Of a stretch of 41,180 nt of DNA, positions 34,835 to 41,180 are shown one piece after another. The DNA is taken from positions 1-41,180 of the forward strand of contig JAISUL010000013.1 in assembly GCA_031272145.1 (NCBI GenBank). The letters run 5' to 3'. The notes beneath the pieces were generated by a model. It searched no databases. It had not been told where the DNA came from and saw only the letters and a list, made by a program, of their open reading frames with translations. Positions within the stretch are counted from its first letter, which is position 1; each line of letters starts with the position of its first letter. The position numbers were made by a program, and so were the translations under genes. Source of the stretch: Synergistaceae bacterium. Its GTDB lineage: Bacteria > Synergistota > Synergistia > Synergistales > Aminobacteriaceae.

Positions 34835-36228
34835 TCCGCGTGCGCTTCGCCCCGTCCCCCACCGGCTCGCTGCACATCGGCGGCGCAAGAACCGCGCTGT
34901 TCAACTTCCTGTTCGCGCGCGCCCATGCGGGGAAGTTTATCCTGAGGATAGACGACACGGACGCCGATCGGTCAAACCCGGACTTCGAGGCCGGATTGAT
35001 AACCGACCTGCACGGCATCGGAATAGACTGGGACGAAGGCCCGTACCGCCAAAGCGAGAGGGCGGAGATATATGATCGCGCGCTGAGGCTCCTCGTCGAA
35101 AAGGGAGCAGCGTACAAATGCTTCTGCTCCGAGGAGCGGTTGGCAAGGCTTAGGGCTGAGCAGCTGGCGCGAGGCGAGCCCCCGCGCTACGACGGCCTGT
35201 GCCGAAACAGCGCGAATATTGCAGATACTACTGGGGGCACTACCCCGTGTCTTCGGTTTGCCATGCCGAGCAGCGGGGTGATACAGTTCCGCGACGGGGT
35301 GAAGGGCGAGATGTCGTTCGACGCGGCCCTGATCGGGGACTTCGTGATCGAGCGGGCGGACGGCACTCCGACATACATGTTCGCGTCGGTCGTGGACGAC
35401 CACGAGATGGGCATAACCCACGTGATACGCGGCGACGAGCACCTGCCCAACACGGCGCGCCAGATCGCCGTCGCCGAGGGCCTTGGCTGGGAGCCGCCCG
35501 TGTATATGCACATCCCGATGATAATGTCGGCGCCAGGCCAGAAGCTCAGCAAGCGCACCGGCTCCCCCTCCGTGCGCAGCTACCTTAACAGGGGGATCAT
35601 GCCTGAGGCCATCGCTGCGTATTTATCAACTCTAAGCTGGAGCCCGAGCGTCAAGATCGAGCAGTTGATGTGCGGGGACGTGGGGTTGTTTATAGATCAC
35701 CTGGCCGAGGTCTTCGCCCGCTCGGTTGACGCCATTTCGTCCTCCCCTCCGCTGCACGACGAGGCGCGGTTGATGTACTGGCAGAAGGAGGCCATGAAGC
35801 ATCAGGACAGGCATGCCGTATTACTTGAGCTTGTCGGGGCAGAGCCGCGCTTCGGCGCGTTTGACCCTGCTGCGATGGAGCGGATCATAGGGGAGCTCCT
35901 GCCTGAGCACTGCACTCTGCCGCTCTTGGCCGACGCCCTGTCGCCTCTGCTGATCCGTCCGCAGGGCGCAGCGGAGGTTCCCTGGGCGGAGGACTTGGAG
36001 TCGGTGCTGCGCTCGATAAATCCGTGGGACGAGACGGAGATAGACGCGCGGCTTCGGGCGTTCATGAAGGAGCGCGGGATGAAGGGGCGGGAGTTCTTTC
36101 ACCCTCTGAGGCTGCTGTTGACCGGGCGTGAAAGCGGAGCGCCGCTGCCGCTGCTGGTCTGCATCCTAGGGCGCGATGAGACTGCGGCTAGAGTAACAAA
36201 GCAACAAAATAACAGAGGTACGAAATGA
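34831..36228 (+). CDS. gltX: Glutamyl-tRNA synthetase
   Basis: 465 residues, ATG 34831 overlapping the previous stop. It is a class I synthetase: the HIGH motif is HIGG (15-18), within FAPSPTGSLHIGGARTA; the KMSKS loop is KLSKRTG near residue 236. The zinc-type insert shows CFCSEERLARLRAEQ with nearby Cys. The anticodon-binding helical domain is at the C-terminus. Whether it charges tRNA-Glu only or also tRNA-Gln cannot be read here. Its stop overlaps the start of a small acidic protein gene. Confidence 0.94.
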   Translation: MIRVRFAPSPTGSLHIGGARTALFNFLFARAHAGKFILRIDDTDADRSNPDFEAGLITDLHGIGIDWDEGPYRQSERAEIYDRALRLLVEKGAAYKCFCSEERLARLRAEQLARGEPPRYDGLCRNSANIADTTGGTTPCLRFAMPSSGVIQFRDGVKGEMSFDAALIGDFVIERADGTPTYMFASVVDDHEMGITHVIRGDEHLPNTARQIAVAEGLGWEPPVYMHIPMIMSAPGQKLSKRTGSPSVRSYLNRGIMPEAIAAYLSTLSWSPSVKIEQLMCGDVGLFIDHLAEVFARSVDAISSSPPLHDEARLMYWQKEAMKHQDRHAVLLELVGAEPRFGAFDPAAMERIIGELLPEHCTLPLLADALSPLLIRPQGAAEVPWAEDLESVLRSINPWDETEIDARLRAFMKERGMKGREFFHPLRLLLTGRESGAPLPLLVCILGRDETAARVTKQQNNRGTK

Positions 36229-36410
36229 CCGGTGATCTTTACACGAGAAATAAGCTGTTCGACTCGGTATGCCTGAGCGGAGTGGTGAACCTGTCCGACT
36301 TCGAGAGCGCCGTCTACGCCGCCGAAACGATGGAGATTTCCATGTTCGACGACTACGACACGGCTATCGAGGAGGGCTGGGCCGAGTTCATCATAGATTT
36401 CTGCGAGTAG
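36225..36410 (+). CDS. Small, strongly acidic protein of unknown function
   Basis: 61 residues, ATG 36225 overlapping the gltX stop as ATGA, which supports translation. Fourteen Asp/Glu stand against two basic residues (R8, K10), so the net charge is about -12. The acidic residues are spread along predicted helices (SDFESAVYAAETMEI, FDDYDTAIEEGWAEF). There is no signal peptide and no known family. Small proteins with this charge can mimic DNA or bind basic partners. The next gene, 22 bases on, is a DNA methyltransferase, so an interaction is conceivable but unproven. Confidence 0.65.
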   Translation: MTGDLYTRNKLFDSVCLSGVVNLSDFESAVYAAETMEISMFDDYDTAIEEGWAEFIIDFCE

Positions 36411-36432
36411 CCGGGCTGAGCTGAGCAAAGCG

Positions 36433-37302
36433 ATGAACTTCCCTGACGACTTCGTCAACAAGATCGTCTGCGGGGACTGCTTGTCCGTGATGAGGGAGAT
36501 GCCAGGCGAGTGCTTGGACTTGGTCGTGACCTCGCCGCCCTACAACCTGAAGAACTCGACGGGCAACGGCATGAAGGACCCCAGGGGCGGGAAGTGGAAG
36601 AACGCCGCGCTGGTCAACGGGTACAGCGGTCACGACGACAACATGCCTCATGACGAGTACGTCCAGTGGCAGCGCGGCTGCCTGTTCGAGATGCTCAGGC
36701 TCGTCAAAAACGACGGCGCCGTTTTCTACAACCACAAGTGGCGCGTTCAGGCCGGATTATTGCAGGACAGGCACGACATCGTCTCCGGCTTCCCCGTGCG
36801 GCAGATCATTATTTGGCGGAGGAAAGGCGGGATAAACTTCAACCCTGGCTATTTTCTGCCGACCTACGAGGTCATATACCTCATCGCCAAGCCGGACTTC
36901 AGGCTGGCGCCAAAGGCAAACGCCTACGGCGACGTGTGGGAGTTCACGCAGGAGATGAACAACATTCACCCCGCCCCCTTCCCCGTGGCGCTGATTGGGC
37001 GAATCATATCGTCGACGTCTGCGCAGCTTGTCCTCGACCCGTTCGCCGGCAGCGGGACGACCGCGGTGGCAGCGAAGATGCTGGGGCGAAGCTACATCGG
37101 GATAGAGCTGTCGGAGGAGTACTGCAGGCTTGCAGATGAGCGGCTTGAGCAGCAAAGAACGGGGGAGCCCGATAAGGAGGGCTCCCCGCTGTTTTCTTAC
37201 ACCCTCATGCCCAGCGCCGACGGCACGAACGTGATCAGCCACGGGCAGAACGTGATCAGCAGAAGGCACATGACTCCGGCCACTATGAACGGCCAGACCT
37301 GA
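36433..37302 (+). CDS. Orphan beta-class DNA methyltransferase (N6-adenine or N4-cytosine)
   Basis: 289 residues. Catalytic motif IV TSPPYN (33-38) precedes the SAM motif I DPFAGSGTT (202-210), the beta-class order. The TSPPYN form occurs in both N4-cytosine and N6-adenine enzymes. IGIELSEEYCRLADERL follows motif I, as usual. The target domain (about 45-180) contains NPGYFLPTYEVIYLIAKP. No cognate restriction endonuclease gene is adjacent. The last 46 residues are odd: they begin at a terminator hairpin (codons about 243-252) and then run antisense to the dctM end, which suggests that an earlier stop was lost. ATG 36433 has a weak ribosome site. Confidence 0.85.
   Translation: MNFPDDFVNKIVCGDCLSVMREMPGECLDLVVTSPPYNLKNSTGNGMKDPRGGKWKNAALVNGYSGHDDNMPHDEYVQWQRGCLFEMLRLVKNDGAVFYNHKWRVQAGLLQDRHDIVSGFPVRQIIIWRRKGGINFNPGYFLPTYEVIYLIAKPDFRLAPKANAYGDVWEFTQEMNNIHPAPFPVALIGRIISSTSAQLVLDPFAGSGTTAVAAKMLGRSYIGIELSEEYCRLADERLEQQRTGEPDKEGSPLFSYTLMPSADGTNVISHGQNVISRRHMTPATMNGQT
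37162..37187. terminator. Hairpin between methyltransferase and dctM
   Basis: GGGGAGCCC (37162-37170) pairs with GGGCTCCCC (37179-37187), loop of 8, followed on the plus strand by GCTGTTTTCTT. It lies inside the methyltransferase frame and just past the dctM stop, so it can serve both directions. Confidence 0.65.
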
Positions 37303-38480
37303 AACACTATCTCCTTCATCGACAGGCCGGTGATGTTGCATGCCACGAACAGGTTCGACCCGACCGGCGGCGTGACCTGGCCTATGGCGAAGTTCGCCGT
37401 CGCTATGACGCCGAACGCCACGAGCGAGTAGTTCATCGACCTCACCACCGGAAGCAGGATCGGCATAAGAAGGTAGAACCCCGACGCCGAGTCCATGAAC
37501 ATCCCGGCCAGCAGGAAGATCAGGGTTATCACCAGCAGCATTACATTTCCGTTCGTCGTGAGGGTCAGCAGGGCGTTCGTGATCGCCTCCGCTATGCCGG
37601 ACGTCGTGAGTATCCACGCGAAGACCCCCGCGCAGCCCATGATGTACATGATGAGCGACGACGTGACCGCCGACTTGACCAGTATGTTCCATAGGTGGCG
37701 GGGCTTTATCTCGCGGTAGACGCACATGCCGACGAACAGCCCGTAGATGACCGCCACCCCCGCCGACTCGGTCGGGGTGAAGACGCCGCCGTATATTCCC
37801 CCGAGCACTATGACCGGCATCATCATCGACCAAGAGGCCTCTTTGAAGGTCGCCAGCCTCTCGCGCCAGCCCCTCTTTTCCTGAAGCACCACGGAGGAGC
37901 CCTTCAGGCGGATTAATGCCGTCGCTGCGTAGAACAGGCCGAATAGCAGGCCCGGCACTATTCCGGCCATGAACATGCTCCCCACCGAGACCTCCGCCAG
38001 CATGGCGTAGACTATGTACGGGATGCTCGGTGGTATGATCATGCCGATCTCGCCCGAGGCCGACACGATGGCCGTGGCGAAGGCCTTTCCGTAGCCCTTC
38101 TGCGTCATCGCCGGGATCATCACCGTCCCGACCGCGGCGACGGTCGCAGGGGCGGAGCCCGATATGGCCGCGACGAAGCACATCACGATCACCGTGACCA
38201 CGGCGAGCCCGCCCCGCCTGTGCCCGACGCAGGCGTCCGCGAAGCCTATCAAGCGCCTCGATATGCCGGCCTGATCCATGACCACGCCCGCTATGATGAA
38301 AAACGGGATGGCCAGCAGGGTGTACTTCGCCAAGGCCGCGTAGAAGATCGTCGGGAACGCCGATATTTTGTAGCCCAGATGAGTCATGCACGCGAGGGCG
38401 GAGAGCCCCATCGACGCCGCGACCGGCACGCGCAGCAGCATGAGGCCGAAAAACGTCCCGAACAGCACGATGGACGTCAT
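37197..38480 (-). CDS. dctM: TRAP transporter large permease, DctM type
   Basis: 427 residues, ATG 38480 overlapping the dctQ stop (ATGA). It has about 12 hydrophobic segments. Family motifs include LLAIPFFIIAGVVMDQAG, SGSAPATVAAVGTVMIP, GEIGMIIPPSIPYIVYA and FAIGQVTPPVGSNLFV. It forms the ion-driven channel that takes substrate from the periplasmic binding protein DctP. The 3' end overlaps the convergent methyltransferase frame by 106 bases. Confidence 0.95.
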   Translation of the reverse strand: MTSIVLFGTFFGLMLLRVPVAASMGLSALACMTHLGYKISAFPTIFYAALAKYTLLAIPFFIIAGVVMDQAGISRRLIGFADACVGHRRGGLAVVTVIVMCFVAAISGSAPATVAAVGTVMIPAMTQKGYGKAFATAIVSASGEIGMIIPPSIPYIVYAMLAEVSVGSMFMAGIVPGLLFGLFYAATALIRLKGSSVVLQEKRGWRERLATFKEASWSMMMPVIVLGGIYGGVFTPTESAGVAVIYGLFVGMCVYREIKPRHLWNILVKSAVTSSLIMYIMGCAGVFAWILTTSGIAEAITNALLTLTTNGNVMLLVITLIFLLAGMFMDSASGFYLLMPILLPVVRSMNYSLVAFGVIATANFAIGQVTPPVGSNLFVACNITGLSMKEIVFQVWPFIVAGVMCLLLITFCPWLITFVPSALGMRV

Positions 38481-38989
38481 TGAGCACGAGCCTCTTTCGC
38501 CGGAGCAGATGCCAGAGCTGCCAGCTCGTTCCACGCGGACTTGGCCACGCTCACGGCGGCGAGGACGCCCCCCACGGGCAGGGCGCAGCCGACCACCGCC
38601 ATCGGGAGCCTCATGCCCGGCATTATCTGGCCGAAGCGCATCTGGTTCAGCACCATGCCTACGCCGGTCTTCACGAGCAGGCACATCAGCAGAGCCGACG
38701 CGCCGGCTGCGAAGACAGCCACCGCCGGAACCAGCCGCCTAGGCAGGACCTCCATTATGATAGTCCACGCGGTGTGGGTGCCGCGCCGATAGCCGTAGGA
38801 TATGCCGAACATGCTGACCCATATAAACAGAAGAAGCTCGAGCTCCTCCGTGTAGGAAAACGGCGTCTGCGGCAGCAGGTAGCGGCACAGGACGTTCAGG
38901 AAGTTGAGCAGCACCATGAACCCGAGTCCGGCAGCCATTACGCTCTCCTCCAAAACGTCGAACGCCCGCCAGAATCCGCCGCCGCCCAT
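38477..38989 (-). CDS. dctQ: TRAP transporter small permease, DctQ type
   Basis: 170 residues with four hydrophobic segments (MAAGLGFMVLLNFLNVLCRY, LLLFIWVSMFGISYGYRRG, LVPAVAVFAAGASALLMCLL, LPMAVVGCALPVGGVLAAV). FSYTEELELLLFIWVSMFG is the family pattern. It pairs with DctM. ATG 38989 has AGGGGAA just upstream, 1 base after dctP. Confidence 0.92.
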   Translation of the reverse strand: MGGGGFWRAFDVLEESVMAAGLGFMVLLNFLNVLCRYLLPQTPFSYTEELELLLFIWVSMFGISYGYRRGTHTAWTIIMEVLPRRLVPAVAVFAAGASALLMCLLVKTGVGMVLNQMRFGQIMPGMRLPMAVVGCALPVGGVLAAVSVAKSAWNELAALASAPAKEARAQ

Positions 38990-38990
38990 C

Positions 38991-40001
38991 TCAGTTCCCC
39001 TGCTTGTAGCCGAACTTCTCGAACAGGTCTTTGAACTCCGCGTAGTTGTCGTCGTAGACGGGCTTGACCGCCTTCTTGAACGCGGCGACCTCGTCGGGGG
39101 TCAGAGCCTCGACCACGTCCATCTTGTACTCGGGCAGGCGCCTCTTGAGCTCCTTCTCCTTCTCGCGCGTGACCACGACCTGGTAGCTCATGGCCTCGTC
39201 CGCGGCGCTTTGGAACACGGCCTTCTCCTCGTCGCTGAGAGACTCCCAGAGCTCGCGGCTGACCGACAAGAAGATCGGGTCGTAGGAGTAGTTCCAGAGC
39301 GAGATGTACTTGGTGACCTCCAGAGTGTTCTGGGTGAAGAGCAGGTCGAGCGTGTTCTCGCACGCGTCGATGGTGCCCTGCTGGAGGGAGGTGTAGACCT
39401 CGGACTGGTTCATGGTGATGGGGTCGGCGCCGATGTACTTCAGGAGCGCGACGTGGACGCTGCTCCCCGGCACGCGCATCTTGAGCCCCTTCATGTCCGT
39501 CGGCAGCCGGATGGGGTTGCGGTTGTTCACGACCTGCCTGTAGCCGTTCTCCCCGATCGCCAGGCAGACCACGCCGGCGTCGTTCAGAACCTGCTTCAGG
39601 GCAGCTCCGCCCTCGCCCTTCATGTACTTGTCCACGTCATCGTAGGTCGGCAGCAGCCAAGGGAAGCAGGGGACGATGCTCTTCTTCGCGACGGCTGACC
39701 ACACGAGCGCGTCGTGAAGGTGGACGTCGGTGACGCCGGTCTGAAGGAGCTCGATGCCAGCGACCTGGTTCCCGCCGGAGAGCTGGTCGCTGGGCGAGAT
39801 GACGAAGTCGAACTTGTCCCCCAGCTTCTCACTGACGAGCACGACGAACTTCTCCGCGCCCAGCTGCCATGTGCTGGTGGCAGGGCTGGCCGAGCTGAAC
39901 TTGAGCACACGAGGAGCCGCCTGAGCCGGGAGTGAGCCCAAGACCAACGCGGCGCAGACAAGCAGACAGCAGAGCGAAACGAAACCTTTTTTCATAACCA
40001 T
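38991..40001 (-). CDS. dctP: TRAP transporter solute-binding protein, DctP type
   Basis: 336 residues from ATG 40001 (AGGAGG 4 bases upstream); ATG 39995, 10 bases from the site, is equally possible. A signal peptide (about 1-28, VSLCCLLVCAALVLGSLPAQA) sends it to the periplasm. DctP family features: FSSASPATSTWQLGAEKF, GQVVNN-like GENGYRQVVNNRNPI, LKMRVPGSS with the carboxylate-binding Arg, and QGTIDACEN. The substrate is probably a carboxylic acid, but it cannot be named. It is the first gene of dctP-dctQ-dctM. Confidence 0.95.
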   Translation of the reverse strand: MVMKKGFVSLCCLLVCAALVLGSLPAQAAPRVLKFSSASPATSTWQLGAEKFVVLVSEKLGDKFDFVISPSDQLSGGNQVAGIELLQTGVTDVHLHDALVWSAVAKKSIVPCFPWLLPTYDDVDKYMKGEGGAALKQVLNDAGVVCLAIGENGYRQVVNNRNPIRLPTDMKGLKMRVPGSSVHVALLKYIGADPITMNQSEVYTSLQQGTIDACENTLDLLFTQNTLEVTKYISLWNYSYDPIFLSVSRELWESLSDEEKAVFQSAADEAMSYQVVVTREKEKELKRRLPEYKMDVVEALTPDEVAAFKKAVKPVYDDNYAEFKDLFEKFGYKQGN

Positions 40002-40039
40002 AGAACCTCCTGAAAAAGTGTTCAGAAAACCTTCGGGAG

Positions 40040-40068
40040 AATATAGCACAGCTTTTGGGAAATAAGAA
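40040..40068 (-). promoter_or_regulatory. Candidate promoter of the dctPQM operon
   Basis: Minus strand: TTCTTA (40068-40063), 17-base spacer, TATATT (40045-40040), about 39 bases from the dctP start. A small hairpin, CTGAA/TTCAG, sits directly in front of AGGAGG. Confidence 0.5.
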
Positions 40069-40139
40069 GGGGGGACGGGGTGAAAATATCGATTTTTATG
40101 AACGTCTGCGCCGCGGGCCGGAGCGGGCTTGACAAAGCG

Positions 40140-40187
40140 AGCGGCGCTGGGGTTGTCCTCTTGGGTGGCCAGCTCCCCTGCGCCGCT
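40140..40187. terminator. Large G/C hairpin downstream of the Rpn remnant
   Basis: AGCGGCGC-T-GGGG (40140-40152) pairs with CCCC-T-GCGCCGCT (40175-40187), loop of 22; TTGTTT follows on the plus strand. On the minus strand it lies downstream of the Rpn stop but has only weak T content after it. Confidence 0.5.
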
Positions 40188-40249
40188 TTGTTTGCTGCTC
40201 TAGCTGCGGACGAGTTTGCGCCCGCCGTCAGGCGAGCCCCAAGAACTCG

Positions 40250-40897
40250 CTAAAGATTCGCCAGCGACTCGACCTCGCTGCGCGGCAGCGTAGTGCACTC
40301 GGCCACGCTGTCGATGGAGAAGCCCTTGCGGAGCATGTTGCGAGCGACCTCTACATACCCCTCAGAACGGCCCTGAGCTATGCCCTGGGTCATACCCTGA
40401 GCTATGCCCTGAGCCATACCCTGGGCCATACCCTTCGCCATGCCCTTCTCCGTGTAAACTTCCTCGAATATCGACACGTACACCTGTTTCTCCTCCTTCC
40501 CGACGGCCTCGGTCAGCTCCTCCACGTAGTCGGCCAGCTGCCGCCTGTAGCCCTGGTCACTCAGCTGCATCTGGTAGTCCAGGGCCAAAAGTATCATACG
40601 CTTGTCCTCGGGCGCCCACTTCCGCTGCGCCCATAGCCTGGAGAGCTCCTTGAGATAACGGAACTTCATCCCCTGGTCGTTCCCGCTCTTCTTGGCGCAT
40701 TTCAGGGCGTAGAGCACCAGGCCTATGCGGTTGTCGTTCGCCAGGAGCACCTCGTCCGGCAAGTCCAGGATCGGCACGGTCAGATATTCGTAGAACGACG
40801 TCACCCCAAACTGCTGCGAGAGGTAGTACTTCTTCTCGCCCTCGGGCCTGTCGTCGATTAGGGCGACTATGCCAATCGGCTCGATCCGTTCCGTCAA
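40250..40897 (-). pseudogene. Rpn-family protein gene lacking its 5' part
   Basis: The remaining 215 codons start, by convention, at a TTG (40897) with no ribosome site. The text begins at IGIVALIDDRPEGEKKYY, which in Rpn/YhgA-like nucleases follows roughly 100 residues carrying the PD-(D/E)XK core. That core is absent. Helical segments (FRYLKELSRLWAQRKWAPED, MQLSDQGYRRQLADYVEEL) and a tetrapeptide run (GMAQGMAQGIAQG, about 40370-40450, 12-base units) follow. The IS200/IS605-type end lies 13 bases upstream, so insertion probably removed the 5' part. A very short alternative protein cannot be excluded. Confidence 0.7.
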
Positions 40898-40909
40898 ACT
40901 TACTCAAAC

Positions 40910-40937
40910 CTGCCTAAATCTATCTAAATCTAGGCAG
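40910..40937. mobile_element. Likely right-end hairpin of an IS200/IS605-type element
   Basis: CTGCCTA (40910-40916) pairs with TAGGCAG (40931-40937), with further imperfect pairing inside. It overlaps the tnpB stop codon, where IS605-family elements carry the subterminal hairpin recognised by their Y1 transposase. Confidence 0.55.
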
Positions 40938-41180
40938 CGTTGACGTTGACTTCCTGCTTCATCGAGGGCACTACTACACCTAACTCTCCACAGGCTGACA
41001 CCGTGGAACTCACGGCGTGTTGCTTCAAATTTATAGCCGCATTTACATCGCAGTCATGCTTCGCCCCGCACTGGGGGCAAGTCCACTGCCTCACGCTCAC
41101 CGGCATCTCGGCCATCTTGTATCCACAACTCGAACAGGTCTTCGAGCTTGGGAAATTGACCTTCGCCTCGTGCAACCTGC
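40930..41180 (-). CDS. tnpB: TnpB (IS200/IS605 OrfB) C-terminal part
   Basis: The frame is open to the right edge, so only the last 83 or so codons are present. They hold the zinc ribbon of TnpB: SSKTCSSCG, then WTCPQCGAKHDCDVNAAINL. In the last RuvC motif the usual DRDxNAA reads DCDVNAA; the catalytic Asp of that motif is retained. TnpB is an RNA-guided nuclease that helps IS605 elements persist. The guide RNA normally comes from the right end overlapping the gene's 3' end, here about 40900-40960. Activity cannot be judged without the rest of the gene. Confidence 0.88.
   Translation of the reverse strand, partial: RLHEAKVNFPSSKTCSSCGYKMAEMPVSVRQWTCPQCGAKHDCDVNAAINLKQHAVSSTVSACGELGVVVPSMKQEVNVNAA

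Larger units (their letters stand above)
40002..40249. other. Intergenic region between the TRAP operon and the truncated Rpn gene
   Basis: It contains the dctP promoter and leader (40011-40068) and a large hairpin (40140-40187). TTGACA at 40129-40134 has no matching -10. No gene is seen. Confidence 0.5.

Noticed and set aside
36433-37302. Complete restriction-modification system
   Set aside because: No endonuclease gene adjoins the methyltransferase; the nucleases at 7.3-10.3 kb are far away and of another type.
40129-40157. Promoter with TTGACA before the hairpin at 40140
   Set aside because: No -10 hexamer at 16-18 bases; the hairpin itself occupies that position.

Overview
The window is G+C-rich, densely coded bacterial DNA with many 1-4 base stop/start overlaps. 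The gene content points to a Gram-negative-type (diderm) anaerobe, most plausibly a member of Synergistota. The clues are a DctPQM TRAP transporter, a urocanase, several Rpn-type proteins, a rapZ-C/yvcK/whiA trio, ftsEX with an EnvC-like hydrolase, a prepilin peptidase with a separate pilin, an IspDF fusion and many NPEV-type ankyrin proteins. The phylum assignment is inference from gene content; no rRNA is present.

Region by region: (1) 1-2450: the end of an Rpn-family gene overlapping hutU. (2) 2530-11471: an accessory block entirely on the minus strand. In transcription order it holds a cytoplasmic ankyrin protein, a PD-(D/E)XK protein like the HsdR N-terminus, a GmrSD-like DUF262/DUF1524 protein, and four exported ankyrin proteins, one with a C-terminal OB-fold-like domain. 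A fossil of the 3' end of the DUF262 gene sits between two ankyrin genes, so the block grew by duplication. (3) 11472-12001: a non-coding stretch with an 18-bp inverted repeat carrying -10 boxes and a candidate structured RNA. (4) 12002-14836: ribD-ribE-ribBA on the minus strand, without ribH and without room for an FMN riboswitch. (5) 14924-17293: a stand-alone RapZ C-terminal domain, a membrane-anchored YvcK and WhiA. (6) 17250-19154: an RluD-type pseudouridine synthase and a DUF268 protein whose 3' end carries a (CT)17 tract. (7) 19341-22115: ftsE-ftsX-M23 peptidase. (8) 22116-22380: a newly noticed 31-codon amphipathic peptide gene facing an antisense promoter. (9) 22381-23579: prepilin peptidase and a YvyF-like zinc protein. 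(10) 23745-32107: glpX, an alanyl-tRNA editing protein, tig-clpP-clpX-lon and engB. (11) 32124-37302: a type IV pilin-like protein (minus), then ybaB-recR-ispDF-gltX, a very acidic 61-residue protein and an orphan DNA methyltransferase. (12) 37197-40001: a TRAP transporter operon (minus). (13) 40250-41180: an Rpn gene that lost its 5' part next to the 3' end of an IS200/IS605-type TnpB gene.

Most of the window is conserved housekeeping: protein quality control (trigger factor hands nascent chains on, ClpXP and Lon degrade), cell division (FtsEX drives a periplasmic murein hydrolase), envelope carbon control (YvcK/RapZ-C), riboflavin and isoprenoid synthesis. The points that best repay a second look are the ankyrin/nuclease block, the peptide/antisense pair at 22.1-22.4 kb, the dinucleotide tract at 18.24 kb, the RNA candidate at 11.8 kb and the acidic protein next to the methyltransferase.
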